This document shows, one piece after another, positions 56,115 to 64,000 of a stretch of DNA of 64,000 bases. The notes under the pieces were generated by a model. That model made no database searches and had not been told where the DNA came from. It saw nothing but the letters and a program-made list of their open reading frames with translations. The DNA lies in contig CAIYRS010000036.1 in assembly GCA_903928685.1 (NCBI GenBank), positions 1 to 64,000 on the forward strand, in the 5' to 3' direction. The position numbers and the translations under genes were made by a program. The number at the start of each line of letters is the position of its first letter. Positions within the stretch are counted from its first letter, which is position 1. This DNA comes from an uncultured Methylococcaceae bacterium (lineage in GTDB: Bacteria; Pseudomonadota; Gammaproteobacteria; Methylococcales; Methylomonadaceae).

Positions 56115-57050
56115 ATGATGAAATTTACTGTAACCCTTGTTATGTTGCTTTTTTCGTTGTCTGTTTTTGGGAAAAAGCTATACAAATTTAAAGACGAAAA
56201 TGGCAATTGGTCTTTTACTGATAGATCTCCGAATACGGAAGCTGAAGTAACGGTAAAACAGCTTGATGTACAAAATAAACAGCTGATTTTTTTGTTAAAG
56301 TCTGGAGATAGCCAACAACCTGATTACTATTTTCATAATGATTATGCGGGGCCGGTAGAAATAGAAGTCAAGTTTGTAAATAAAGTAAATGTATTGTCAT
56401 TTCCTGATTTACCCAGTCGATTTGTAGTTAAAAATGGAAAATCAGATACTGTATTTAGGGTTCGCAGTGCTGATAGTAGTCGCCCTTGGGAATACAAACT
56501 TGAATACAATTCCGTCGTTGGTTATCCAATGAAGCATTATTTTTCCGATGAGGGCTATTTGCCACCTATTGAGCCTAATAAATCATTCCAGGTTGCTCAA
56601 GCTTTTGGTGGGGAATTTAGCCACACAGATAAAGAAAACAAATATGCCGTGGATATTACTATGCCAGTTGGAACGCCAATTTTTGCCGCGCGGGATGGAC
56701 AGGTTATGTCGGTAGATAGTGACTTTTATAAAAATGGCATAGATAAAAAATATTTATCTAAAGCAAATAATATTCGGATATTACACGATGACGGATCGAT
56801 GGCGCTTTATGCCCATTTAGAATTAGAGAAACTTGAAGTTTATCCTGGTCTAAAAGTGCGGGCAGGGAAACTGATTGGCTATTCAGGTAATACTGGGTAT
56901 TCGTCAGGGCCGCATTTACATTTTGTTGTCCAATACAATAGGGGAATGGAGTTGGTTTCTACGCCGTTTAAATTTTTTAACAAAAACGGGCAACTAGAAG
57001 AGCCAATAGTAGGCAAAATGCTGGTTGGTATTTCTACGAATTTGGATTAG
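56115..57050 (+). CDS. M23 family peptidase with DUF4124-like N-terminus
   Basis: 311 residues. A signal peptide (about 1-19) is followed by KLYKFKDENGNWSFTDRSP, the DUF4124-type module. A beta-rich middle comes next, then a LytM/M23 domain (about 168-290): SHTDKENKYAVDITMPVGTP, LYAHLELEK and SSGPHLHFVVQ with the metal ligands. It probably cleaves peptidoglycan crosslinks in the periplasm. The first-ligand region lacks the usual HxGxD spacing, as in a known subgroup. A TATAAT lies at 56031-56036. Confidence 0.85.
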   Translation: MMKFTVTLVMLLFSLSVFGKKLYKFKDENGNWSFTDRSPNTEAEVTVKQLDVQNKQLIFLLKSGDSQQPDYYFHNDYAGPVEIEVKFVNKVNVLSFPDLPSRFVVKNGKSDTVFRVRSADSSRPWEYKLEYNSVVGYPMKHYFSDEGYLPPIEPNKSFQVAQAFGGEFSHTDKENKYAVDITMPVGTPIFAARDGQVMSVDSDFYKNGIDKKYLSKANNIRILHDDGSMALYAHLELEKLEVYPGLKVRAGKLIGYSGNTGYSSGPHLHFVVQYNRGMELVSTPFKFFNKNGQLEEPIVGKMLVGISTNLD

Positions 57051-57249
57051 TTGGTGTTCAAACTATTTCAGTTAACAAAAACCACATTGGGCGGATATAA
57101 GTTAGCCAAAAAAAGGTTAATTTTGAAATGAAAGCGATATTCATTGGCAAATTTATGCCAACACTTTCTCATTTTCAGATGCGATTCCTAGGATTATGTC
57201 TTTGAATTGTTAACATTTCCTCGCGTTTTTTTCCAATTTCGAGGTCATT

Positions 57250-60141
57250 ATGTTTTCAAGCAATATTCAGCCACTGATTTTTAAGTCCATCACATTTTTG
57301 TTTTTCGGGTTTTTATTGAGTACCACTGTTTTGGCGTTTGAGCAGCCAACCAACTGGGTTCGTATCGAACAGTCCGCCAGTGAAGACAAAACTACCGAAA
57401 TCAATGATGCCATCGCAAAAATGGCTAGAGAAGGTGGCGGCACAGTGTATTTGCCTGCGGGTACATTTTTAATTTCCTCACCTTTGAAGATTGGCGCAAC
57501 AACGCCTTCCGATTATCCGCTTAACGTCCGCCTGCTAGGCCATCGCCCTATTAATTCCTTTGCTGTGGCGGATGGCACAGAAACGCGTTTGGTGTGGACT
57601 GGGGCTGCGCCCGACCAGCCTGTGATAGACGTGGCGCATGCTCGTGGCACTACTATCCAAAATCTGCGCATTATTGCGGCGGCGGGTAAACGGTTTCGGT
57701 ATGGTATTTTTGCCCACCGTACTAATCCTGTGAAGTTTGGGGAAAATGTCGTACAAGACCCATTGCAACTTATTGCGCCAACGGCTTTAACGGTGTTGGA
57801 TTCTGGAATTACTACAGGTGATGGGCAATTTACGGTCGGTTTACGCATCAACGATGCCCACGACCATCAAGATTTGTTGCTGCAAAACAAAACCATTGAT
57901 GCCAACGTCGACCATAATTTCATTGAAAATTTATATGTTAGCGGTGCTACTGATGATGATGGTGGTACTGATGGTACCAATGGTACGCCTGCGATTTTGG
58001 ATGACGGCATGAATTCGGCAGGTATCTATTTAGATGGTTCACAAGTACAAGCAGGTAATTTCCATAACATTAATGTTGAAAACTCTGGCACGGGCATTTT
58101 CGTTTGGGATGGTCAGTTGGAATTATTCGGTGGTTGGTTTGCCAACAATACCCAGCCGCCGCCAGGTGCCGACCAATCCACTGCCGATGACAATCATTCA
58201 TCAAATGGTGATCCTTATGGTCGTGGCGGCGGTGATATTGTGTTCCGCAGCGGTTACAGTGCTGGACATGTCATTCAAGATGTCACCAGTGTCAATTCAT
58301 TCCGTTTCTTGACTAGTTTTTATGAAGACCAAATTGAAGGTAGAGAAAACTTACCGGACACGGGTGAAAAAAACGATTGGGCGAGCAATTTAGCGGTGTC
58401 TTTGGCCGTGGTTGGTTGCGATATTCAACGCACTGCAAATCCTAAGGGCGAAGTGGTGTTTCTGCGTGGTAATGGTGGCCCAGTATCGTTTCTGGGTTGC
58501 AATTTTGGCGGCAACCACGGTGTTGCCCAGAAAATTGTTGCCGCCGAGCAGTCTTCGGCTTCAGTGGTGGTCGCACAAAGCCAGTTTAACCATACGGGCA
58601 ATCCTTTCACTACCTTGATTGCGCCAAAAGCCTTTCAGCCCACGCTAGTCCCAAAACCGCGATTTTCTCGTTTGACTTCCAAAGGCTGTGCGCCCGTTTG
58701 CCAAGATTTACCGGATTATTTTAGTAATAAAGCGGATAAAACTCCGCAAACGCCGTTAGATTTAAAGTGGGTGAAAGCGCGATCTTACGATGAGCGGCCT
58801 GTTGCCCGTGGTTTGGTAGTGGATTTATCACAGCCTGTTGTTTATGAAAATTATTCGTACAGAGCGAAATACAATTTGTCAGATAAAAAATTGCGTAGCT
58901 ATGATAATGCGCCCGTTATTAATGCGGCAATTGCCAAAATCAAAAATGAATCGCCAGAGGCGGGTGGCATAGTGTGGTTTCCCAATGGCTTGTTTCGCAT
59001 TGCTTCGACTATCAAATTAGAAAATACCCATGGTATTAGCTTAATGGGTGTCGGGGGACGAGGTGGTGCCGTCCGTACAGGTGGTACTACACCAACCAAA
59101 GGTAGCATCTTGGCTTGGGATGGGGTAACGCAAGGTGACGCTTCAAAAATGCTGCTTATTAATGGTTCTGATAATAGTATTGTCAGCGGCTTGTTACTGA
59201 CGACTATGGCAAGACCTGAGGAAAAAGGCGGTAGCCAGACGGTAAAAGAGATGATCCACATTTCCGAAACTGCGGGCGAATCCCATGATATTTGGTTGGA
59301 AAATCTTTCCGTACAATGGCATGGTGGTTATGGGAAAGGTTTGCCATTAGGCACGCTGGGTGTTGCCAGTACAGCGGTGCATATTGGTGACGGCATATCA
59401 AATAATGGCCCAGAAAAAATTACCTTGCGTGGTGTTGCCGTTTCCCACATTGCGCAACAGGGTGTACTTTTAGATGGTGGCGCGCAAGATGTGCAATTGC
59501 AGCAATATGTTGCTGTTAGCTGCAAACGCGCATTACGTAGTAGCCAGGCAGGTGGTTCGGTCGCTTGGTTTGGTGGCGGTGGCGGCAATAATCTCGTCGA
59601 TAACGAAACAGTAACGGCTGTTTACAGCAATCCCATCATGATTGAGTTGGATAATGTGACTGGGCCTGTGCAAATCGCTGGGCTGGAAATGCAAGATGTC
59701 TTCCCGACCCGCGTACTCCGCACTAGCAACCGTATTTTGGATATTCCACCCGCTAGCCAAGCGGGACGGATACTGATGTATGGCAACAACCATTTATTGG
59801 GCGCACCCAAAGGTGACCGCATTAGCATCGATGTGGCTTGGCAAAGCAGCAGCGAAACTAAGCCGCTCTTAGCTATTTTAGGTTCTGGCCTTAATTTCCG
59901 CAGCGTTGGTGCAGCCGTCCCGTTTGATTTCTTGAATTATCAGGCGAAAATTGTTGCCCGTAATCAGAGCCGTATCTTGTCATTGTCAACTCTGCATAAT
60001 GTGGTGGGTGCGGAGAAACCTTGGCAAGCGTTGGGTGGGGCTTTAATTGAGTCGCTGGGTGGGCGCGCCAATGATTTAAAACCAGGTTTGCTTTGGTATC
60101 AACGTATCCAAAATTGGCCTTATCGTATTAATGTTAATTAA
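57250..60141 (+). CDS. Large secreted tandem beta-helix protein (pectate lyase 3-like)
   Basis: 963 residues. A signal peptide ends at about TTVLA, residue 29. Two similar right-handed beta-helix domains follow: the first opens with INDAIAKMAREGGGTVYLPA (about residue 57), the second with VINAAIAKIKNESPEAGGIV (about residue 556). Both have the glycine-rich GGG/VYLP signature of pectate_lyase_3, as in GH55-type double-helix enzymes. It likely binds or cleaves a polysaccharide outside the cell. Catalytic residues cannot be assigned by eye. GAGGT precedes the start. Confidence 0.8.
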   Translation: MFSSNIQPLIFKSITFLFFGFLLSTTVLAFEQPTNWVRIEQSASEDKTTEINDAIAKMAREGGGTVYLPAGTFLISSPLKIGATTPSDYPLNVRLLGHRPINSFAVADGTETRLVWTGAAPDQPVIDVAHARGTTIQNLRIIAAAGKRFRYGIFAHRTNPVKFGENVVQDPLQLIAPTALTVLDSGITTGDGQFTVGLRINDAHDHQDLLLQNKTIDANVDHNFIENLYVSGATDDDGGTDGTNGTPAILDDGMNSAGIYLDGSQVQAGNFHNINVENSGTGIFVWDGQLELFGGWFANNTQPPPGADQSTADDNHSSNGDPYGRGGGDIVFRSGYSAGHVIQDVTSVNSFRFLTSFYEDQIEGRENLPDTGEKNDWASNLAVSLAVVGCDIQRTANPKGEVVFLRGNGGPVSFLGCNFGGNHGVAQKIVAAEQSSASVVVAQSQFNHTGNPFTTLIAPKAFQPTLVPKPRFSRLTSKGCAPVCQDLPDYFSNKADKTPQTPLDLKWVKARSYDERPVARGLVVDLSQPVVYENYSYRAKYNLSDKKLRSYDNAPVINAAIAKIKNESPEAGGIVWFPNGLFRIASTIKLENTHGISLMGVGGRGGAVRTGGTTPTKGSILAWDGVTQGDASKMLLINGSDNSIVSGLLLTTMARPEEKGGSQTVKEMIHISETAGESHDIWLENLSVQWHGGYGKGLPLGTLGVASTAVHIGDGISNNGPEKITLRGVAVSHIAQQGVLLDGGAQDVQLQQYVAVSCKRALRSSQAGGSVAWFGGGGGNNLVDNETVTAVYSNPIMIELDNVTGPVQIAGLEMQDVFPTRVLRTSNRILDIPPASQAGRILMYGNNHLLGAPKGDRISIDVAWQSSSETKPLLAILGSGLNFRSVGAAVPFDFLNYQAKIVARNQSRILSLSTLHNVVGAEKPWQALGGALIESLGGRANDLKPGLLWYQRIQNWPYRINVN

Positions 60142-60172
60142 GTCCGAAGGTCAATAATTACATGGCTTGGAT

Positions 60173-60204
60173 TTAGGAGTACAAAACAGGTTTTGTGCTC
60201 CTAA
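60173..60204. repeat. Short palindrome of the AAAACAKG family
   Basis: The arms TTAGGAGTAC and GTGCTCCTAA (one wobble pair) surround AAAACAGGTTTT. It lies in the 84-base gap between the beta-helix gene and convergent xthA. Confidence 0.75.
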
Positions 60205-60225
60205 TAATGCTAAACAACTTAAAGA

Positions 60226-60996
60226 TTAAGGATATTGGTAATCGATAATCAGTGGTGCGTGGTCGGAGAAGCGTTGTTGTTTGTAGATGCTGGCGGCGGT
60301 TACTTTGGTGCTTAAAGAGCTGCTGATGATTTGGTAATCAATCCGCCAACCGACGTTGTTTGCCCAAGCTTGTCCACGGTTTGACCACCATGTGTATTCG
60401 TCAGCTTGTTGGTTGACGAGCCGGAAAGCATCTTGCCAATTTTCTCTGGTAAATAAGCCGTCAAGCCAAGCGCGTTCTTCTGGGAGGAAGCCGGAGTTTT
60501 TCTGGTTGCCGCGCCAGTTTTTTAAATCAATTTCTTTATGGGCGATATTCCAATCGCCGCAGATGATGATGTCGCGGCCTTCTGCGGCCCGTTGTTGCAG
60601 GTAAGGGCTAAATCGCGCCATGGCGTGAAATTTTATCGCTTGCCGTTCTTCACTGGATGAGCCTGAAGGCAGGTACAGCGATATGACGCTAAGATTGCCA
60701 AATTGGGCTTCTATAAAACGGCCTTCCGCATCAAAATCTGCCCAACCTATGCCGCTGATAACTTTGTCGGGTTGCTGTTTGGCGTAAATGGCAACACCGC
60801 TATAGCCTTTTTTTTCCGCATCGTGGTAGAAACAGTGCCAACCCGCCGGGCAAAAAATAGCCGGATCAAGCTGGTTTATTTGCGCTTTAGTTTCCTGAAT
60901 GCAGACCACATCGGCCTGTTGTTGCTCTAGCCAAACAAAAAAGCCTTTACGTTCTGCCGAGCGGATGCCGTTGGTATTTAAGGTTATGATACGCAT
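60226..60996 (-). CDS. xthA: Exodeoxyribonuclease III
   Basis: A 256-residue EEP-fold nuclease: IITLNTNGIRSAERKGF, VVCIQETKAQ (metal Glu), YSGVAIYAK, IICGDWNIAHKEIDLKN, DEYTWWSNRGQAW, and the terminal RFSDHAPLIIDY with the catalytic His. It works in base-excision repair as an AP endonuclease and 3'-phosphatase. It is monocistronic, divergent from rpmE. Confidence 0.93.
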   Translation of the reverse strand: MRIITLNTNGIRSAERKGFFVWLEQQQADVVCIQETKAQINQLDPAIFCPAGWHCFYHDAEKKGYSGVAIYAKQQPDKVISGIGWADFDAEGRFIEAQFGNLSVISLYLPSGSSSEERQAIKFHAMARFSPYLQQRAAEGRDIIICGDWNIAHKEIDLKNWRGNQKNSGFLPEERAWLDGLFTRENWQDAFRLVNQQADEYTWWSNRGQAWANNVGWRIDYQIISSSLSTKVTAASIYKQQRFSDHAPLIIDYQYP

Positions 60997-61087
60997 TAAT
61001 TAATTCGGTTGCTGTTTTGAGGTTTAAATCGTATTATAGGGGGCTTTTTTAATCAATCTGTAGCCCGTTTGCGGGTAATGTGAAGCT

Positions 61088-61288
61088 ATGAAACCAGAAA
61101 TTCATCCTAATTATAAACAAATTACTGTAACCTGCGGTTGCGGTAATACTTTTGTGACCGGTTCTGTTTTAGCTAAGGATTTACTAGTTGAAGTTTGTTC
61201 ATCTTGTCATCCTTTCTATACCGGCAAACAGCGCGTTGTTGATACAGCAGGTCGTGTTGATAAATTCCGTAAAAAATACGGCAAATAA
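61088..61288 (+). CDS. rpmE: 50S ribosomal protein L31
   Basis: 66 residues. It is the zinc-binding type, with Cys16, Cys18, Cys37 and Cys40 (VTCGCGNTF and EVCSSCHPF), then the conserved [18 protein letters not shown] end. It is a component of the large ribosomal subunit and can store zinc. The cysteines mark it as the zinc-replete paralogue. It begins 92 bases from divergent xthA. Confidence 0.96.
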   Translation: MKPEIHPNYKQITVTCGCGNTFVTGSVLAKDLLVEVCSSCHPFYTGKQRVVDTAGRVDKFRKKYGK

Positions 61289-61310
61289 GCAAGCACGATT
61301 TTGTTCAGTA

Positions 61311-61338
61311 AATGCAGACGCAATCCTGTGTCTGCATT
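61311..61338 (+). terminator. Hairpin after rpmE
   Basis: A nine-bp stem, AATGCAGAC/GTCTGCATT, with a ten-base loop and no T-run. It lies in the convergent gap with the cupredoxin gene and could help end either transcript. Confidence 0.35.
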
Positions 61339-61352
61339 CAGCTCGCCCCCGA

Positions 61353-61991
61353 CTATTTGTTCCTGGTAATCAGGAACGGTATCACCCCGCCTACCAACAG
61401 GCACAACAGCAGTAAACCAATCGCCGTATTGCTCCATTCCACCGGATAAACATCCGCATTAACCGCCGCCGTTATGCCGGGAATGCTCGGTAAATCACCA
61501 TCACCGCCATCGACTTTCAATTGCGCTTTCATGCCTTTTTCTGCATGTTGCGGCAACTCACAATGCACCAGATAGGTTTTCTTTTGGCTAGGTAAAATCA
61601 GCGAAGCCTGTAATTGCCCTGCGCCATACAACTCCAAATGGAACATGCCATCCGGGTATAAATAGCCCGGCAAACCGTGGATCATCAACTGATGGCGAAT
61701 ATCATCATCGTTAATAAAAGTGATATTAATTTTCGCGCAAGGCTTTACATCCCATTGTTGCTGGTCAAAAGCGAACATTTTGCCGTTAAATTTCAGCGCG
61801 TGTTTTTGTCCCGCGTGGATAGTTATATCGACATTTTCAGAGATTTTCTCGCAGTCACGCGGCAAATTGCTGCTGTTGGCATTCATAATCATGCCTTTGT
61901 CGTCCATTTGCATACCGTGATGACTATGTTCCATCGCCATGCCTGCTTGGCTTGCCAGCAGTAATAAGCCAATTAAAATCCGCTTTTTCAT
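61353..61991 (-). CDS. Membrane-anchored cupredoxin
   Basis: 212 residues. A signal peptide (about 1-19) and a Met/His-rich stretch (MEHSHHGMQMDDKGMIM) precede the cupredoxin fold. Type 1 copper ligands are probably His100 or His105 (DIRHQLMIHGLP), Cys144, His149 and Met154 (VHCELPQHAEKGM). A C-terminal helix (AIGLLLLCLLVGGVIPFLI) anchors it with the copper site outside the cytoplasm. Its start overlaps the oxidase stop by ATGA, so it probably exchanges electrons or copper with that enzyme. Confidence 0.82.
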   Translation of the reverse strand: MKKRILIGLLLLASQAGMAMEHSHHGMQMDDKGMIMNANSSNLPRDCEKISENVDITIHAGQKHALKFNGKMFAFDQQQWDVKPCAKINITFINDDDIRHQLMIHGLPGYLYPDGMFHLELYGAGQLQASLILPSQKKTYLVHCELPQHAEKGMKAQLKVDGGDGDLPSIPGITAAVNADVYPVEWSNTAIGLLLLCLLVGGVIPFLITRNK

Positions 61992-63667
61992 TGCTTATCC
62001 TTGTCAGTTTTGTTGGCTTGTTTACGGTTTAACGCCCAGATCAGCAAACCGACCAGCGAACCCACCGACAAACCAAAGATAATAATTTGCACATAATTTG
62101 GTGCAATAACGCCAGCATCACCAAGCACCTTGGCGTAATCGGCTTGTTGCCAGACCGCCTGTTGTTTCGCGTAATAATCTTTGCTGAAAATTTGGCTGAA
62201 CAACGCATCGTGCATTTTGGGCATCCCGCGTTCATCCAATAATGGCTGGTAAGCCAAAATCGCCATATTACCGCCAGGTTCCAAACCATCGCTGGTCGTA
62301 CCCGTTGGTACATGGTCATGGAACATCCACAGCCCCGGTCCATAACTATTCAAACCATTATTTTGGGTTTTCAGGCTCAAATCTACGCGTTGTGCCGTTG
62401 CTATATCGAAGACATCACGGGTAATTTGCTGGTTTTCCGGTAGCTCAACACCGTCATAACTGGTGATAGTCGCCTTATGCCCATGAATATGCAAAGCCAC
62501 GGTTGCCCGTTGCAAATTGCCGACCCGCAACTTAATGTTTTCATTATCATTGGCAATCACCATGCTATCGCGCAAAGTGAACGGGAATGAGTGCCCATTT
62601 AACAGAAAATAATTCTCAAACGATTCGGTAATGTTGTAATCCCGCGCCATGCGTTGCGCCACCAGCCTTGGATCGTTGGCGGTTTGTACGATAGCCGCCA
62701 AACGCTTATCCACCGATTGGTACAGCAAATCATATTCTTGGCTATAAGCTTTCGCGACTGCCACCGATGGATGGCGGACATGGCCTGCGCCGATATTGAA
62801 CGTTTGCACCCAATTATTCGGACGGTTCTCCTCCACCACAAACAGGCCACCCAAGCCCATCATCATATGCTGCGCGGTTTGTACATGGCAGTGGTACAAC
62901 ATACTGCCCGTGTGGCGCGGCTGGATTTCGTAAGTATGGCTTTTGCCGGGATACACCGCGTGTTCTTCCATGCCATCATTATCGTGGCCTGCCGCCGTCA
63001 TCCACGGGTGGTCAACACCGTGCAAATGGATAGTGTGCGGTAAATAATGGGTGTTTTCTAAAGTAATAAAGACCTTATCACCTTGTTCGACACGAATCGT
63101 TGGTGACGGCGCACGCAATATCGGCGCAGCAACTTTAGAATTAAAATTCTTCACCCCCATCCCGCGTGATTTTGGCGCATACACCCATAAACCCGGTTGA
63201 ATACCCGGCGCGATGTCATAGGTATTCATCAAAAACGTGCCATCAGGGCTAGCACCGTTCAACTCCACCACTTCCAGCTTGATGTGGATAACATCAGGAT
63301 CGCCATCGTTATCGACATCATCACCCATCACCAACGCATCTTGCGCCAAATCCGTCTGCATCAAAGTTGCCATCGAGACATTATTCGTGCCTTTAACAGC
63401 AGTGGCGACATCGTAAGGATTATCCGGTTGGCAAGCCGGAGAGGCCGTGATGCTGACGCCATCAATCACCTGCGCTTGCCGCCATTCCGGATGCTCATTA
63501 GGGCAGGGCTGCTCCGTGCTAAGCGTGGCATCAGCAGATTGCCGATTAACCGTACCAGGCGCATCAATACCCGCTGGTTCAGCAAGTTGCGGATGCCAAA
63601 ACACCGCCACTGCCAGCAGCGCGGTGACCAATAAAGCCAATAAGGGGATGAGATATTTTTTTTTCAT
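61988..63667 (-). CDS. Two-domain multicopper oxidase, type C-like layout
   Basis: 559 residues with an N-terminal membrane segment (about 5-24) and a C-terminal anchor (about 525-545). Domain 1 has HLH (214-216) and YHCHVQTAQHMMMG with Cys260, His267 and Met270, a type 1 copper site. Domain 2 has HIHGH (393-397) and FHDH (450-452) without a Cys, so no second type 1 site. That pattern fits the type C two-domain class, which forms trimers. A DVDNDGDPDV segment (117-126) looks like a calcium loop. The substrate is unknown; the cupredoxin gene is coupled downstream. Confidence 0.85.
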   Translation of the reverse strand: MKKKYLIPLLALLVTALLAVAVFWHPQLAEPAGIDAPGTVNRQSADATLSTEQPCPNEHPEWRQAQVIDGVSITASPACQPDNPYDVATAVKGTNNVSMATLMQTDLAQDALVMGDDVDNDGDPDVIHIKLEVVELNGASPDGTFLMNTYDIAPGIQPGLWVYAPKSRGMGVKNFNSKVAAPILRAPSPTIRVEQGDKVFITLENTHYLPHTIHLHGVDHPWMTAAGHDNDGMEEHAVYPGKSHTYEIQPRHTGSMLYHCHVQTAQHMMMGLGGLFVVEENRPNNWVQTFNIGAGHVRHPSVAVAKAYSQEYDLLYQSVDKRLAAIVQTANDPRLVAQRMARDYNITESFENYFLLNGHSFPFTLRDSMVIANDNENIKLRVGNLQRATVALHIHGHKATITSYDGVELPENQQITRDVFDIATAQRVDLSLKTQNNGLNSYGPGLWMFHDHVPTGTTSDGLEPGGNMAILAYQPLLDERGMPKMHDALFSQIFSKDYYAKQQAVWQQADYAKVLGDAGVIAPNYVQIIIFGLSVGSLVGLLIWALNRKQANKTDKDKQ

Positions 63668-63833
63668 GGCGGCTATTGTAACTGATGTTCAGCGGGTAGA
63701 TGTCTTGGAAGATGGCTAAGTTGTGTAAATCCGTGAGGAGCAATATAGCGATGGTGTATTGTGCCGCATGGAAGTTGCGCTAATGTCAGGTTTTTTTAAA
63801 AGACCAGCAAATAGCCAATAGTGAGTACCTCGG

Positions 63834-64000
63834 ATGGTGCTTGCGGAATCCGAGGGCTTTGTTGAACTCGGTAGCCTTGCACTGCTGATTGCCGCCTATA
63901 TTTGCTGGAAAAAACAACAATTCGGCTGGCTTTTCGCCTGTGTGGCATTGGCAACTCTGCCGGGCATGCTGATGCGTCTTACCGCTTTTGCGCGCCTTTA
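63834..64000 (+). CDS. Partial membrane protein running off the window end
   Basis: Fifty-five codons from an ATG at 63834: polar MVLAESEGFVE, then GSLALLIAAYICWKKQQFG, then WLFACVALATLPGMLMRL. There is an upstream in-frame stop at 63822. It has two hydrophobic helices and reads off the edge. It is divergent from the multicopper oxidase. The ribosome site is weak and the family is not recognised. Confidence 0.4.
   Translation, partial: MVLAESEGFVELGSLALLIAAYICWKKQQFGWLFACVALATLPGMLMRLTAFARL

Overview
The window reads as chromosomal DNA of a gammaproteobacterium. The gene families, the moderate base composition, the exosortase-A-associated cassette and the many short palindromic repeats would fit a methanotroph of the order Methylococcales, but no methane-oxidation gene is present, so that placement is inference only.

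Layout. (1) 0.3-14.8 kb: an extracellular-polysaccharide region with a flippase, four glycosyltransferases and a methyltransferase. It is followed by the accessory cassette known from exosortase A (PEP-CTERM) systems: a GNAT-like acyltransferase, an acyl carrier protein, two alpha/beta hydrolase-like proteins, a PLP-dependent decarboxylase and an AMP-forming acyl-CoA ligase. A hicBA toxin-antitoxin pair sits between the last two. The exosortase itself is outside the window. (2) 15-29 kb: an OmpR-type two-component system, a Uma2 protein, a Fur-box-controlled feoABC iron(II) uptake locus, a HerA-like ATPase, a nucleoside phosphorylase-like protein, SirB2, fructosamine kinase, MscL, and a TauE-type exporter divergent from a CysB-like regulator. 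(3) 29.6-34.5 kb: an all-minus-strand block that looks acquired and partly decayed: hydrolase, an aldehyde dehydrogenase/SDR chimera, a tautomerase whose expected start codon is ATC, and a MATE pump. Two promoters here share the same operator-like palindrome. (4) 35-54 kb: htpG, a rhomboid protease, a carboxylesterase, N-carbamoylputrescine amidase, two glycosyltransferases plus ugd, then the housekeeping run pyrG-kdsA-eno-ftsB. Three tandem Uma2 genes lie between pyrG and kdsA, and a second flippase follows ftsB. (5) 54-64 kb: an ammonium transporter whose glnK partner is a wrecked pseudogene, a secreted M23 peptidase, a large secreted beta-helix protein, xthA, rpmE, and a cupredoxin/multicopper-oxidase operon.

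The most notable non-genic signal is a family of four structured 315-386 bp elements, all in the same orientation. Their predicted hairpins keep pairing through compensatory base changes between copies. A second family of about 11 short palindromes with covarying arms lies mostly in gaps between convergent genes. A third, single-copy structured segment lies downstream of htpG. No tRNA, rRNA, CRISPR array or intact transposase gene was seen.
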